Part shown: in pieces, positions 8,840-17,334 of the stretch | Position numbering within the stretch: the first letter of the stretch is position 1 | Layout of the letters: every line of letters begins with the position of its first letter | Assembly (NCBI RefSeq): GCF_001420915.1 | Contig: NZ_CP013021.1 | Coordinates: 3,692,501 to 3,756,500, forward strand | DNA from: Agarivorans gilvus | GTDB taxonomy: Bacteria; Pseudomonadota; Gammaproteobacteria; Enterobacterales; Celerinatantimonadaceae | Direction of reading: 5' to 3' | DNA: 64,000 nucleotides | Made by a program: the position numbers and the translations under genes | The notes under the pieces: model-generated | Told to the model about the DNA's origin: nothing | Seen by the model: only the letters and a program-made list of their open reading frames with translations | Databases searched by the model: none

Positions 8840-9544
8840 ATGGCTACCCCTCATATTAATGCTAAACTGGGTGATTTTGCGGAAACCGTGTTATTTCCTG
8901 GCGACCCACTACGTGCCAAGTACATTGCAGAAACCTTTTTAGAAGACGTTGTAGAAGTGACCAGTGTACGTAATATGCTTGGTTTTACTGGTACATATAA
9001 AGGTAAACGCGTTTCGGTAATGGGTTCTGGTATGGGCATCCCCAGCTGCTCTATTTATGCCCACGAGTTGTATACTCAGTATGGCGTTGAGAATATTATT
9101 CGTGTTGGTAGTGCCGGTGCTGTAAGTAACGATATTAAGCTACGTGATGTAGTGATTGGTATGGGTGCTTGTACTGATTCAAAAGTGAACCGAGTTCGTT
9201 TTAAAGGCCATGACTTTGCCGCGATTGCTAACTATGACTTATTACGTGCTGCAGTGGATAGCGCCAAAGCGCAGGGCATCGACGCTAAAGTGGGTAACAT
9301 TTTCTCGGCCGATCTGTTTTATTCGCCTGAACCAGATATGTTTGATGTAATGGAAAAACACAACGTTTATGCGGTAGAAATGGAAGCTGCTGGCCTTTAT
9401 GGGGTGGCGGCTGAGTGTGGTAAAGCCGCTTTATGTGTGGTGACCATTTCTGACCATATTCGCACTGGAGAAAAAACCACTGCTGAAGAGCGTCAAACCA
9501 CCTTCAACGATATGATTACTCTCACTCTTGAGTCACTGCTTTAG
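8840..9544 (+). CDS. deoD: Purine nucleoside phosphorylase, DeoD type
   Basis: A 234-residue hexameric-type purine nucleoside phosphorylase that releases purine base and (deoxy)ribose-1-phosphate. Recognisable stretches are the N-terminal HINAKLGDFAETVLFPGDP, the phosphate-binding GSGMGIPSCSIY, EMEAAGLYGVA and the catalytic Asp in ISDHIRTGE. TAGGAGA precedes the ATG. It closes the operon. Its stop codon (9542-9544) overlaps the stop of the convergent ytjB gene, and no terminator is visible between them. Confidence 0.97.
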   Translation: MATPHINAKLGDFAETVLFPGDPLRAKYIAETFLEDVVEVTSVRNMLGFTGTYKGKRVSVMGSGMGIPSCSIYAHELYTQYGVENIIRVGSAGAVSNDIKLRDVVIGMGACTDSKVNRVRFKGHDFAAIANYDLLRAAVDSAKAQGIDAKVGNIFSADLFYSPEPDMFDVMEKHNVYAVEMEAAGLYGVAAECGKAALCVVTISDHIRTGEKTTAEERQTTFNDMITLTLESLL

Positions 9545-10230
9545 TCTTTGGCTTGCTCACTTCTGGCGGCAATGTCTGCCAGAAGCTGTTTCGCTTGTTT
9601 AGCCTTCTTACGCTGCGCCCGTGCATTAATATTAAATAACGCCGCTAAATGACGTTTGCGCGATAAGACTCGGGTGAATAGAAAACCAATACAGATCGAC
9701 ACCAAGAACATCATCATCATTTTTGATTGGCTGTGGCTAATGTAGGTATTGGCTTCGGCGAGTAAAGTGGTGTGCTCTAGGGTGATCCGTAAAAAGCCCA
9801 AGGTTTCGCCTTGTTCCCCTCGGATTTCAGCCACGTAGGGGCGTCTTCCTAGCCCCTCGATTGGCGTGTGGCTGGCTCCTGCCAGAGGCAGCAATCGAGT
9901 GAGCGGTAGCGCCAGTTGCGAGCTTGCAATACGCAAGCCTTGGTTGTCGTAAATCGAGGCGTCTCTCACGAAATGCTCTTTAACTAGTGCATTAACCAGT
10001 TGCCCTAACTCTTGGGCGTCGTCTTGGTCCATGTAAGAAGCAGCATTTAAAGCCGCTAGCGAGCTGAGTGAGCGGGCCAGCTTCTCGGTTTGGTTTTCAA
10101 TTAACTGCTCACCACTGTGCTTTAAATCTAGATAATAGAAAAACACCCAAATACAGCACAAAATGGCGAGTATAAACTGGCTGAATTGAATGATTCGATA
10201 GCGTCTAACAGCGGATTTGGCCACACACAC
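9541..10230 (-). CDS. ytjB: YtjB/Smp (AhpA) family membrane protein
   Basis: A 229-residue inner-membrane protein divergent from serB, the place of E. coli ytjB (smp). One membrane helix lies near residues 14-34 (FSQFILAILCCIWVFFYYL). A periplasmic region of ~130 residues follows, with the SMP_2-like stretch KLARSLSSLAALNAASYM, then a second helix near 170-190 (MMMMFLVSICIGFLF) and a Lys/Arg-rich cytoplasmic tail. Function is not settled; the family has been linked to haemolysis/peroxide phenotypes. Its stop overlaps that of deoD in the sequence TTAG. Confidence 0.85.
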   Translation of the reverse strand: MCVAKSAVRRYRIIQFSQFILAILCCIWVFFYYLDLKHSGEQLIENQTEKLARSLSSLAALNAASYMDQDDAQELGQLVNALVKEHFVRDASIYDNQGLRIASSQLALPLTRLLPLAGASHTPIEGLGRRPYVAEIRGEQGETLGFLRITLEHTTLLAEANTYISHSQSKMMMMFLVSICIGFLFTRVLSRKRHLAALFNINARAQRKKAKQAKQLLADIAARSEQAKD

Positions 10231-10295
10231 ACCTCTTTTTTCTTTGCAAAGCCATTGTAGGTGCTTGCCAAACCAAAAAGCAATACGCTATCTTG

Positions 10296-11324
10296 ATGCG
10301 CCGCAACTTTCTAGAACAAGGATTTAGTTTGGATTCTCCACATCACCTCGACAGCCTACCGCAATCTCTTAGTCAGTGGTCTTTAGCTTTAAAGACTTAT
10401 CCCTATCAGCTATGTGCTGAGCAGGGTTTAGTGGCTGGCCAAGCCGCCTTAACCGGTGCTTATGTGCTAGCTTGGGCTAAGGATTTATTACTCGAAGATT
10501 TCATTAAGCTGACTCAAGCCATCCAGCAACAGCCAATACAATTGTGTGGGGTGCTTCCGGCGGCGGGAAATATCTGTGTTTTATTGCAAAGTGCTGGCGA
10601 TAGCGCTTGGTGCAAACAGCAGCTAGAGCAGGCTCAGTTGAGCTTTGACGCTGTAGCCTTGGCAAGCTTGCCAGATTTAAGCCAAGCGGGCGTGGTATTG
10701 ATGGACATGGATTCCACCACGATTCAAATCGAATGTATTGATGAAATTGCCGCTTTAGCCAATGTGGGAGAAGAAGTCAGCGCCGTTACTGCCGCGGCGA
10801 TGCGTGGTGAACTGGACTTTGAGCAAAGCTTACGCACCCGCGTGAGTAAGCTAAAAGGAGCGCCAGAAAGTATTTTGCAACAAGTGGCCGACAACATGCC
10901 CTTAATGCCCGGTTTAGCTTGTTTAATATCGACCATTCATGATGCAGGTTGGAAGGTGGCGATTGCTTCCGGTGGTTTTACTTATTTTGCCGAGCGCCTG
11001 CAACAGGACTTAGGTTTTGATTATGTGCAAGCCAATGTATTAGAGATTGAGCAGCAGAGCTTAACCGGCCAAGTATTGGGCGGGGTGGTGGATGCACAGG
11101 TTAAAGCAGACATCTTGGCGCAGTTAAAGCAACGTTATGGTGCCACTCAAACCATGGCGATTGGCGATGGGGCCAATGACTTAAAAATGCTGGCTGCCGC
11201 CGATTTTGGTGTGGCTATTCACGCCAAACCCTTAGTGCAACAGCAAGCTCAACTGGCGATTAAGCACAGCGACTTAGATGGCGTCGTGTGTATTTTGCTA
11301 GCCGCTAGAATGATTGCGGCGTAA
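10296..11324 (+). CDS. serB: Phosphoserine phosphatase
   Basis: A ~342-residue HAD-superfamily enzyme that makes the last step of serine synthesis, phosphoserine to serine. HAD motif I is DMDSTTIQIECIDEIA with both catalytic Asp, motif II is ASGGFTYFAE, and motif III/IV is IGDGANDLKMLAAADFG. A ~100-residue ACT-like N-terminal region precedes the catalytic domain, as in E. coli. Start is uncertain by one codon: TTG at 10293 or ATG at 10296; I prefer the ATG. It is divergent from ytjB with a 65-bp shared promoter gap. Confidence 0.95.
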   Translation: MRRNFLEQGFSLDSPHHLDSLPQSLSQWSLALKTYPYQLCAEQGLVAGQAALTGAYVLAWAKDLLLEDFIKLTQAIQQQPIQLCGVLPAAGNICVLLQSAGDSAWCKQQLEQAQLSFDAVALASLPDLSQAGVVLMDMDSTTIQIECIDEIAALANVGEEVSAVTAAAMRGELDFEQSLRTRVSKLKGAPESILQQVADNMPLMPGLACLISTIHDAGWKVAIASGGFTYFAERLQQDLGFDYVQANVLEIEQQSLTGQVLGGVVDAQVKADILAQLKQRYGATQTMAIGDGANDLKMLAAADFGVAIHAKPLVQQQAQLAIKHSDLDGVVCILLAARMIAA

Positions 11325-11331
11325 GCCTTTG

Positions 11332-13734
11332 TTATGCAGCGCTAAGGTTAAAGCGCTGCATAAGCTCTTCGGTGACGTCGGTTACCTCTATCACACCGGC
11401 CACACTCCATAACTCATCTTCTAGCTGCTTAGCGCGGTGAATCGCGTAATGGCTGATGTAGTCCAATTCGCGTTGAATGTATTCGGTATCGGGACGGCCG
11501 ACTCGAGACAGTTGCAAATTAAAGGCGTTAACTTGGCCGCGCCCAGCGCTTAATTGGACAAAGTTTCGCAGCTGTTGAATCGATTCAAAGTTGCCACTGC
11601 AACGCACTGCTAGCAGTTTATCGCTATCTTTGGCAGTGACCGTAATTACTTCGATGTTTTCTGGATTATCACTGGGTTTGTGGCTGCGTAATTGAGTGGC
11701 CAAAAAGCTGGCTAGGTTTTCACTGGACAAGAATTGGCTTAAGTCTGCAGAGTGTTTGCTGCTATCAATGTTTAGCCATTTATCACTATCTTGCGCAAAT
11801 GCGCCGTAGGTGACGCATTTCACCTCTAGCGAGCCAGGTACTTTGTGAATGAACATGGCGCGACAAAACAGTGGGGCACACAAGATTTGCCGTAGCGCAT
11901 CCGATAAACCGGCTATCGCCTTGCCTTCTGGTAGCGCTGGCAGTTTGTCTAAATTGTTGCTAATTAACTGTTGGAAGAAGCGACTGCCTTCGTGAGCATT
12001 GCCCTTGCTTTCTACCACTTTGAGGTTGTATACCGTTTTACTGTTATTGCAGTTGGTCACCTGATAGGGCAGGTGGGACAAACTGAAGTTTTTAACCAGC
12101 TTTTGTAACTGGGGTAGCGCCAAATAAAGGGTATCGCCAATCTCGTAGCTAAGCGGCGTTTCTAGCTCTATCTTCATCCCCGATACCGAGAAGTCGGCTG
12201 TCCAGCCCGTTTCCACTCCAGCGTCATTGGGGGCGGCGTTTTCTACCTCAACCAAGGAGCGGTGCTGATAACGGTTTTCTTTTCTTAGTTGCAAGTACTT
12301 ATAGTTTACTTGCTCAAACTGGCCCTGCTTTTGTTTGCTTTGATTAAACAAAGACAGCTTGTTGGGGTTGCCCTGTAAGGGGTAACTATGCTGATAAGTT
12401 TGCTCTACTTGTTGGTTGGTAACATCGCTAAGTAGCCCAACCATGCTTAGGCCGTTTAAAGCCTTGGCGACGCGCTCGCGCTCGATGGGCGAATCTTTCT
12501 TGGGCAGCGGTGAGCTTACTTCTGCATCGCCCGCTGTGGCTGGGAAAAATTGAAATTTAAATACCTTCCAACTGGGTTTGCGACAGCCGTAAGCGAGGTA
12601 AAGCTCACGCAGCTCGGGGTGTTCTGCTAATTCTTCACTGCTGGCCGAATAGAAAAACAACTTATTATTGGCAGTATGGGTAAAGCAGTAGATCAAGCTT
12701 TCGCCCTGTTCCCGTTGCATGTAGCGTAGCATTCGTGGCGAATGAAATAGTTGAGAAAGGTGACTTTGATTACTTTCATCGCGCCAATAAGAAAAAATAT
12801 CGCCGTTATTTTGGGTGGCTAGGGCATAACGCAGGCTTGGCGAGTTAGTGCCCGAAAAATACAGTGGCACGCTACTTAAGCGCGGCATTAGGTATTGCTC
12901 ATAACCTTTAGTTATCACTGCCGCGGTGATGTTGTCTACATCCACTCGGTAGCGGCCTCGATAGGAGCGAAGAAAGTTTTTGAAAAATTGATTAAATTCT
13001 TCGCCTGGATCCACTACCACGAGCCGTACCCATTGTTGCTGCTTTTTCCGGTCGATACCGACTACACGGTATTCGGTCCCCGCACTTAGTACGCGGTTAA
13101 CGAATTCTTTTTCTAGCCCGGTAAAGTAGATAAAGTAGTGCTCGCCCACTTCAAATGTGCGCTTCTCATCCACCTTGATGCGGATCCCCGATACCGACAT
13201 ATTGGAGGTTCTGGCATCAAACAGCTTGCCATTCACATCGGCAATTCTTAGTGGGGCGGTGAGGTGCATGCGTTCTTCGCTACGGCCTATATAGTGGCCT
13301 AAGCGAACAGCTCGGGCGATCACCTTTTTGGGTCTACGGGCGGCCGCCTCTTGCGGGCTGATATTCTTTTTCTGCATCACCTTGAAGTTGTTTTCAGTGT
13401 GTTGCAGTTTTTCAAAAATACCAAGAGTGTATTGCTGGTTGTAAAGCTTTAACTGTTGCTTGAAGACCTTGATGGCGATGTCATCTAAGAAATGGGTTTT
13501 ACCTTGGTAGTGGAACTCCTTGCATTCACCGTCCACCTTGCCGCGTAAATCAACCAGCCGTTGGCAAGGCGTCGCCAAACGCTTCATTTCCATTTTTAGT
13601 AGGAAGCGTTCATTGTTACTTAGCCCTTCGGTAGCGCGCTTAAAGACTTGATTGAAGTCACTACTCTCCATCACCGGTAGTAGTCGCTCGATTAAGGCGT
13701 GGTGCTTCGTTTCTGGCATGGGGCTAGGTATCAT
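11332..13734 (-). CDS. Large tandem PilZ-domain protein
   Basis: An 800-residue cytoplasmic protein with two PilZ-type modules. The first shows an Arg-rich strand (GRSEERMHL) and NMSVSGI near residue 180. The second shows RYQHR followed by DFSVSGM near residue 515-520. The RxxxR and (D/N)xSxxG motifs are those used by PilZ domains to bind cyclic di-GMP. No transmembrane segment or output enzyme domain is visible. A long PilZ protein between serB and radA is also known in Vibrio. It is likely a c-di-GMP receptor for motility or surface behaviour, inferred from family only. It converges with serB with a 7-bp gap. Confidence 0.85.
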   Translation of the reverse strand: MIPSPMPETKHHALIERLLPVMESSDFNQVFKRATEGLSNNERFLLKMEMKRLATPCQRLVDLRGKVDGECKEFHYQGKTHFLDDIAIKVFKQQLKLYNQQYTLGIFEKLQHTENNFKVMQKKNISPQEAAARRPKKVIARAVRLGHYIGRSEERMHLTAPLRIADVNGKLFDARTSNMSVSGIRIKVDEKRTFEVGEHYFIYFTGLEKEFVNRVLSAGTEYRVVGIDRKKQQQWVRLVVVDPGEEFNQFFKNFLRSYRGRYRVDVDNITAAVITKGYEQYLMPRLSSVPLYFSGTNSPSLRYALATQNNGDIFSYWRDESNQSHLSQLFHSPRMLRYMQREQGESLIYCFTHTANNKLFFYSASSEELAEHPELRELYLAYGCRKPSWKVFKFQFFPATAGDAEVSSPLPKKDSPIERERVAKALNGLSMVGLLSDVTNQQVEQTYQHSYPLQGNPNKLSLFNQSKQKQGQFEQVNYKYLQLRKENRYQHRSLVEVENAAPNDAGVETGWTADFSVSGMKIELETPLSYEIGDTLYLALPQLQKLVKNFSLSHLPYQVTNCNNSKTVYNLKVVESKGNAHEGSRFFQQLISNNLDKLPALPEGKAIAGLSDALRQILCAPLFCRAMFIHKVPGSLEVKCVTYGAFAQDSDKWLNIDSSKHSADLSQFLSSENLASFLATQLRSHKPSDNPENIEVITVTAKDSDKLLAVRCSGNFESIQQLRNFVQLSAGRGQVNAFNLQLSRVGRPDTEYIQRELDYISHYAIHRAKQLEDELWSVAGVIEVTDVTEELMQRFNLSAA

Positions 13735-13865
13735 TCCTTCAAGCTATGTTTTGATGTCAAATTTCTGTCTTAGTCTATACACTAAGCAAAGTTTGTTCCC
13801 TTAGCTAGATGAAAGATAACAAGTTTAAGGAAAATTTTAGCGTTTTGTGAGCGTTTGGAGGAAAA

Positions 13866-15227
13866 ATGGCCAAAGTGAAAACGGCTTATGTGTGTAATGA
13901 TTGTGGTGCCGACTTCCCACGTTGGCAGGGGCAGTGCAGTGAATGCAAAGCTTGGAACACCATTAGTGAAGTTCGCTTAAGTGCCGCTCCGTCTCGCAAT
14001 GATCGTTTCACCGGTTACGCAGGCAGCACTGCCGGAAAGGTGCAGACCTTAGAAAACATTGATTTAGCTGAGTTACCGCGTTTCTCTACCGGCTTTAAAG
14101 AATTTGACCGAGTGCTGGGCGGCGGTGTAGTACCCGGCAGTGCCATTTTGATTGGTGGTAGCCCCGGTGCCGGTAAGAGTACCTTGTTGTTGCAAACCAT
14201 GTGTGGCCTAGCACAGAGCATGGATACTCTGTATGTCACCGGTGAAGAATCTTTGCAGCAAATTGCTCTGCGTGCCCAGCGTTTGGGTTTACCGAAAGAT
14301 AAATTAAAGTTGCTTGCGGAAACCAGTGTTGAGCAAATTGGCCAGATTGCCTTAGAAATCAAACCCAAAATGATGGTGATTGATTCGATTCAGGTAATGC
14401 ACATGGCGGATATTCAGTCGGCGCCGGGTGGGGTGAGTCAGGTGAGAGAAAGTGCTGCTTGGTTAACCCGTTTCGCTAAGCAGCATAATATTGCCATGTT
14501 TATGGTGGGCCATGTGACCAAAGATGGCACCTTAGCCGGGCCTAAGGTGCTGGAGCATTGTATCGACTGCTCGATTATGCTGGAAGGCGATGCCGACGGA
14601 CGTTTTCGTACTCTACGTGGTAATAAAAATCGCTTTGGTGCGATTAACGAGTTGGGGGTATTTGCCATGACCGAACAGGGCATGCGTGAAGTCTCCAACC
14701 CTTCTGCTATTTTCCTGTCTCGAGGTCAAGAAGCCGCACCGGGCTCGGTGGTGATGGTGGTATGGGAAGGGACTCGGCCTTTGTTGGTAGAGATCCAAGC
14801 CTTGGTGGACTATAGCCAGCTAGCAAACCCACGGCGAGTGGCGGTGGGCTTAGAGCAAAACCGTTTGGCCATGTTGTTAGCGGTAATGCATCGCCATGCC
14901 GGGGTGCAAATGTCTGACCAAGACGTGTTTACCAATGTGGTTGGCGGAGTTCGAGTGGCCGAAACCGGCGCCGACTTGGCACTGCTGGTGGCCATGGTAT
15001 CAAGCTTTAGAAACCACACGCTGGCGCAAGATTTAGTGGTGTTTGGTGAAGTGGGGCTGTCTGGGGAAATTCGACCGGTGAGTAATGGTCAGGAACGACT
15101 CAATGAGGCGGCTAAACATGGCTTCAAACGTGCTATTGTGCCCTTAGGCAACCGGCCTAAGCAGCCGATTGCTGGTCTAGAAGTGATTGCTGTAAGCAAA
15201 CTTGCCGAGGCATTAGAAGCGGTTTAA
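13866..15227 (+). CDS. radA: DNA repair protein RadA
   Basis: A 453-residue RecA-like ATPase that promotes branch migration in recombination repair. In order: a C4 zinc finger (CNDCG...CSECK, residues ~10-30), Walker A GGSPGAGKST near residue 97, a Walker B strand (MMVIDSIQVMH), the RadA-specific KNRFG motif near residue 257, and a C-terminal Lon-protease-like domain. Length is typical. GGAGGAAAA precedes the ATG. It is divergent from the large PilZ gene and converges with a small PilZ gene whose stop codon overlaps its own. Confidence 0.97.
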   Translation: MAKVKTAYVCNDCGADFPRWQGQCSECKAWNTISEVRLSAAPSRNDRFTGYAGSTAGKVQTLENIDLAELPRFSTGFKEFDRVLGGGVVPGSAILIGGSPGAGKSTLLLQTMCGLAQSMDTLYVTGEESLQQIALRAQRLGLPKDKLKLLAETSVEQIGQIALEIKPKMMVIDSIQVMHMADIQSAPGGVSQVRESAAWLTRFAKQHNIAMFMVGHVTKDGTLAGPKVLEHCIDCSIMLEGDADGRFRTLRGNKNRFGAINELGVFAMTEQGMREVSNPSAIFLSRGQEAAPGSVVMVVWEGTRPLLVEIQALVDYSQLANPRRVAVGLEQNRLAMLLAVMHRHAGVQMSDQDVFTNVVGGVRVAETGADLALLVAMVSSFRNHTLAQDLVVFGEVGLSGEIRPVSNGQERLNEAAKHGFKRAIVPLGNRPKQPIAGLEVIAVSKLAEALEAV

Positions 15228-15604
15228 TCCGCTTCTTTATTTTGGTCTACTAAGTGCTCTAGTTCGCGATGCAGTAGGGCGTCGTCACCCAGGTTTAACT
15301 CAATTAAGCGTTTTAAATGGCTGGCACTTTCTAGATCGAGGTGTAGGCACTTAAGCCCGATTTGTTGGTCACGTAGATGTTTCACTTCTACGTCCATGGT
15401 TATGCTCAACTCTTCAATCGCCACATCGCTTAAACTGAAGCTTAGGGTGAGTTGGGTCAACTCCTCATCCCAGTCATTCGGTAGGGTGACTAAGGCTCCT
15501 TGCAGGGATAAATCCAACAATTGGCATGACCAAGATTGCTCACCGTGATTTAAGTAGGCGGGGCGGTTGAACAGGACTCGCAAAAATTGACGGCGCTCGT
15601 GCAT
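15224..15604 (-). CDS. Small single-domain PilZ protein
   Basis: A 126-residue protein that is essentially one PilZ domain. RRQFLR (residues 4-9) supplies the RxxxR motif and DLSLQGAL (~32-39) supplies DxSxxG, so the c-di-GMP ligands look intact. A helical tail (LKRLIELNLGDDALLHRELEHL) follows. It has no membrane segment. Stand-alone PilZ proteins usually act by docking to partner proteins. It is tail-to-tail with radA, with stops overlapping in TTAA. Confidence 0.88.
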   Translation of the reverse strand: MHERRQFLRVLFNRPAYLNHGEQSWSCQLLDLSLQGALVTLPNDWDEELTQLTLSFSLSDVAIEELSITMDVEVKHLRDQQIGLKCLHLDLESASHLKRLIELNLGDDALLHRELEHLVDQNKEAD

Positions 15605-15672
15605 GCTTTATTTCCTATAGTTTCAATATTTCAATTCACTTTAAGCCTAGCGTAAATAAGATATTTTTACAG

Positions 15673-16410
15673 CTAAGCGGGTGGCTTTTGGGACAATGCC
15701 TGAGCAATTATTTGTTGAGTGTGTGAGGCCAATTCCGCTTCGCTCATGCTTGCGACCTGTTGGCTATCGATGGGTGGCAGTACCTCGATGCAAATCGGGT
15801 GATGACCGGTTAGTTTTAGGCTTTTTTTGGGCAGCGCTTGTGCCGTGCCATGAATAGCTATTGGTAGAATGGGTACATGGGCTTGTTTGGCTAAGGCAAA
15901 GGCGCCTAGTTTAAAGGGCTTTAATTTGCCGTCGGCGGAGCGACTGCCCTCAGGAAATAGATAAATGGAACTGCCGTTTTTAAGATGTTGCTCGGCCTGA
16001 CGCAGCATTTTTTTGATGCTGTTTTTGTCACCTCGCTTGAGTGCCACATAGCGGTTTAGCCACATATTCCAGCCAATTAAGGGAACCTTAAATACTTCAA
16101 TTTTAGATACCCATTTAAAGGGAATGAATAAGGCGAAGGACAGTAAAATATCTAAACCTGATTGGTGATTCGACACAATGACATAGGACTGTTGTTTGTC
16201 GACTAACTGTAGGCCTCGGCGTCTGACCTGCCAGTGCGGCACTATCACTAGGTACAAGCTGGCCCATGCACAGGTAAAGTAGTGCAATAAACGGAGCCGT
16301 TTATCAAAGCCGACTGTGAGCATAAATATGAGGCAGGCGCAGACAAAAAATATTACCGAGCTGAGGGCGATAAAGCTGAGAATAGCAAGTGATAGCAGTT
16401 GTAATAGCAC
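15673..16410 (-). CDS. plsC: 1-acyl-sn-glycerol-3-phosphate acyltransferase
   Basis: A 245-residue membrane-bound acyltransferase that turns lysophosphatidic acid into phosphatidic acid in phospholipid synthesis. The catalytic HX4D motif is NHQSGLD near residue 82, followed by the glycerol-phosphate-binding FPEGSRS near residue 154 and the PILPIAI motif. An N-terminal membrane segment (LLSLAILSFIALSSVIFFVCACLIF) is clear. Length equals E. coli PlsC. Confidence 0.95.
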   Translation of the reverse strand: MLLQLLSLAILSFIALSSVIFFVCACLIFMLTVGFDKRLRLLHYFTCAWASLYLVIVPHWQVRRRGLQLVDKQQSYVIVSNHQSGLDILLSFALFIPFKWVSKIEVFKVPLIGWNMWLNRYVALKRGDKNSIKKMLRQAEQHLKNGSSIYLFPEGSRSADGKLKPFKLGAFALAKQAHVPILPIAIHGTAQALPKKSLKLTGHHPICIEVLPPIDSQQVASMSEAELASHTQQIIAQALSQKPPA

Positions 16411-16472
16411 TTTGGCCCCTTAAACAAAGTCCGGCTGTAATAAGCAATAAATTTTATTAATCAGTATATTAA

Positions 16473-16610
16473 GTGTTAACTAACAAGCTGTCACGTGAGC
16501 TATTTTGGATTTTGTTGGTTTTATTTATATCTTTAATGGCGACTGAGCGTAGTGGCTTATCGGTGCTTTTTTCACCTGATGGGCTGCTTAAGTGGCTGGC
16601 CGCTGGTTAA
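16473..16610 (+). CDS. Possible 45-aa small membrane protein
   Basis: A 45-codon ORF from GTG at 16473 to TAA at 16608-16610. It has a basic start (LTNKLSREL), one hydrophobic helix (FWILLVLFISLMA) and a polar tail ending LLKWLAAG. It fills much of the gap between plsC and the next gene and has a credible single-pass topology. No clear ribosome binding site is seen and I recognise no family, so it is tentative. Confidence 0.35.
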   Translation: MLTNKLSRELFWILLVLFISLMATERSGLSVLFSPDGLLKWLAAG

Positions 16611-16682
16611 GAGAAGGCGCTTGTTGCTTGCCAAAATTTGCCGCATAGTGAGTCAAACACAACTTGTCTTGTGGGAGAAGAA

Positions 16683-17072
16683 ATGTTGAAACGAGCGCTA
16701 AGCTGCACGCTTTATGTTCTTGTTGCCGCTTGTTTAGTGGCGGCTAAGCCGAATTTGGGTGGTTTTCGCCCACAGCAAATCTGTCAGGCGGCGCTAGCTA
16801 GTTTACAAGGCAGCGCCTTGAAAAATATTGATTTTTACCGCAGTCGGCAGCAACAGATGGAATTTCGACTTAGTCAAAGTGGGCAAACCCACAGCTATGT
16901 TTGTCAGTTAGATGGGGAGCGAGTGCTGTGGCGGCGTGCTCAAGATAGTCGTTGGCAGCTCAACCCTGAGCTACGCTTCCATTTTAATGCCAGTGCCAAG
17001 CAACTCTTTATTGGCCATTATCTTGGTCAGGCTAAACTGGCCGAATACTCTTATCGAGTTGGCGATTTTTAA
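16683..17072 (+). CDS. Hypothetical secreted protein
   Basis: A 129-residue protein with an N-terminal signal-like segment (MLKRALSCTLYVLVAACLVAA) and a soluble remainder that holds two Cys (QICQAAL, YVCQLDG), which could form a disulfide in the periplasm. Start ATG at 16683 follows GGGAGAAG; an in-frame ATG 45 bases upstream would bury the signal peptide. The mature part is rich in Gln, Arg and aromatic residues and predicted mainly beta. I do not recognise the family. Confidence 0.7.
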   Translation: MLKRALSCTLYVLVAACLVAAKPNLGGFRPQQICQAALASLQGSALKNIDFYRSRQQQMEFRLSQSGQTHSYVCQLDGERVLWRRAQDSRWQLNPELRFHFNASAKQLFIGHYLGQAKLAEYSYRVGDF

Positions 17073-17087
17073 TTAGCACTAAGCAAC

Positions 17088-17175
17088 CCAAGGACTTGAT
17101 AACGGCGATTCGCATCAGCCGTTTATCCGCCTAACCTTGGATGCTTATCGTTGTTTATTCATTTGGTTTTTTCCT
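17088..17175 (+). terminator. Two-step stem followed by T-rich tract
   Basis: CCAAGG (17088-17093) pairs with CCTTGG (17135-17140). Nested inside, AACGGC (17101-17106) pairs with GCCGTT (17118-17123). T-rich sequence follows to ~17175. It lies just after the secreted-protein gene, so it is a candidate terminator, although the stem is irregular. Confidence 0.4.
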
Positions 17176-17334
17176 CCAGAGCAACTCACTGCTATCTAGT
17201 TGAAGATTTTGATATTGGTCTTTTTCTTGGTCAATAAATCTTGATTGAGGCGACTCTTCCTTGTATTCTTGCGCGAAATTCTATTCACGCTTAGTGAATA
17301 TAACCACAAATTGTTGAAGAAAGAGTGATTTAAT

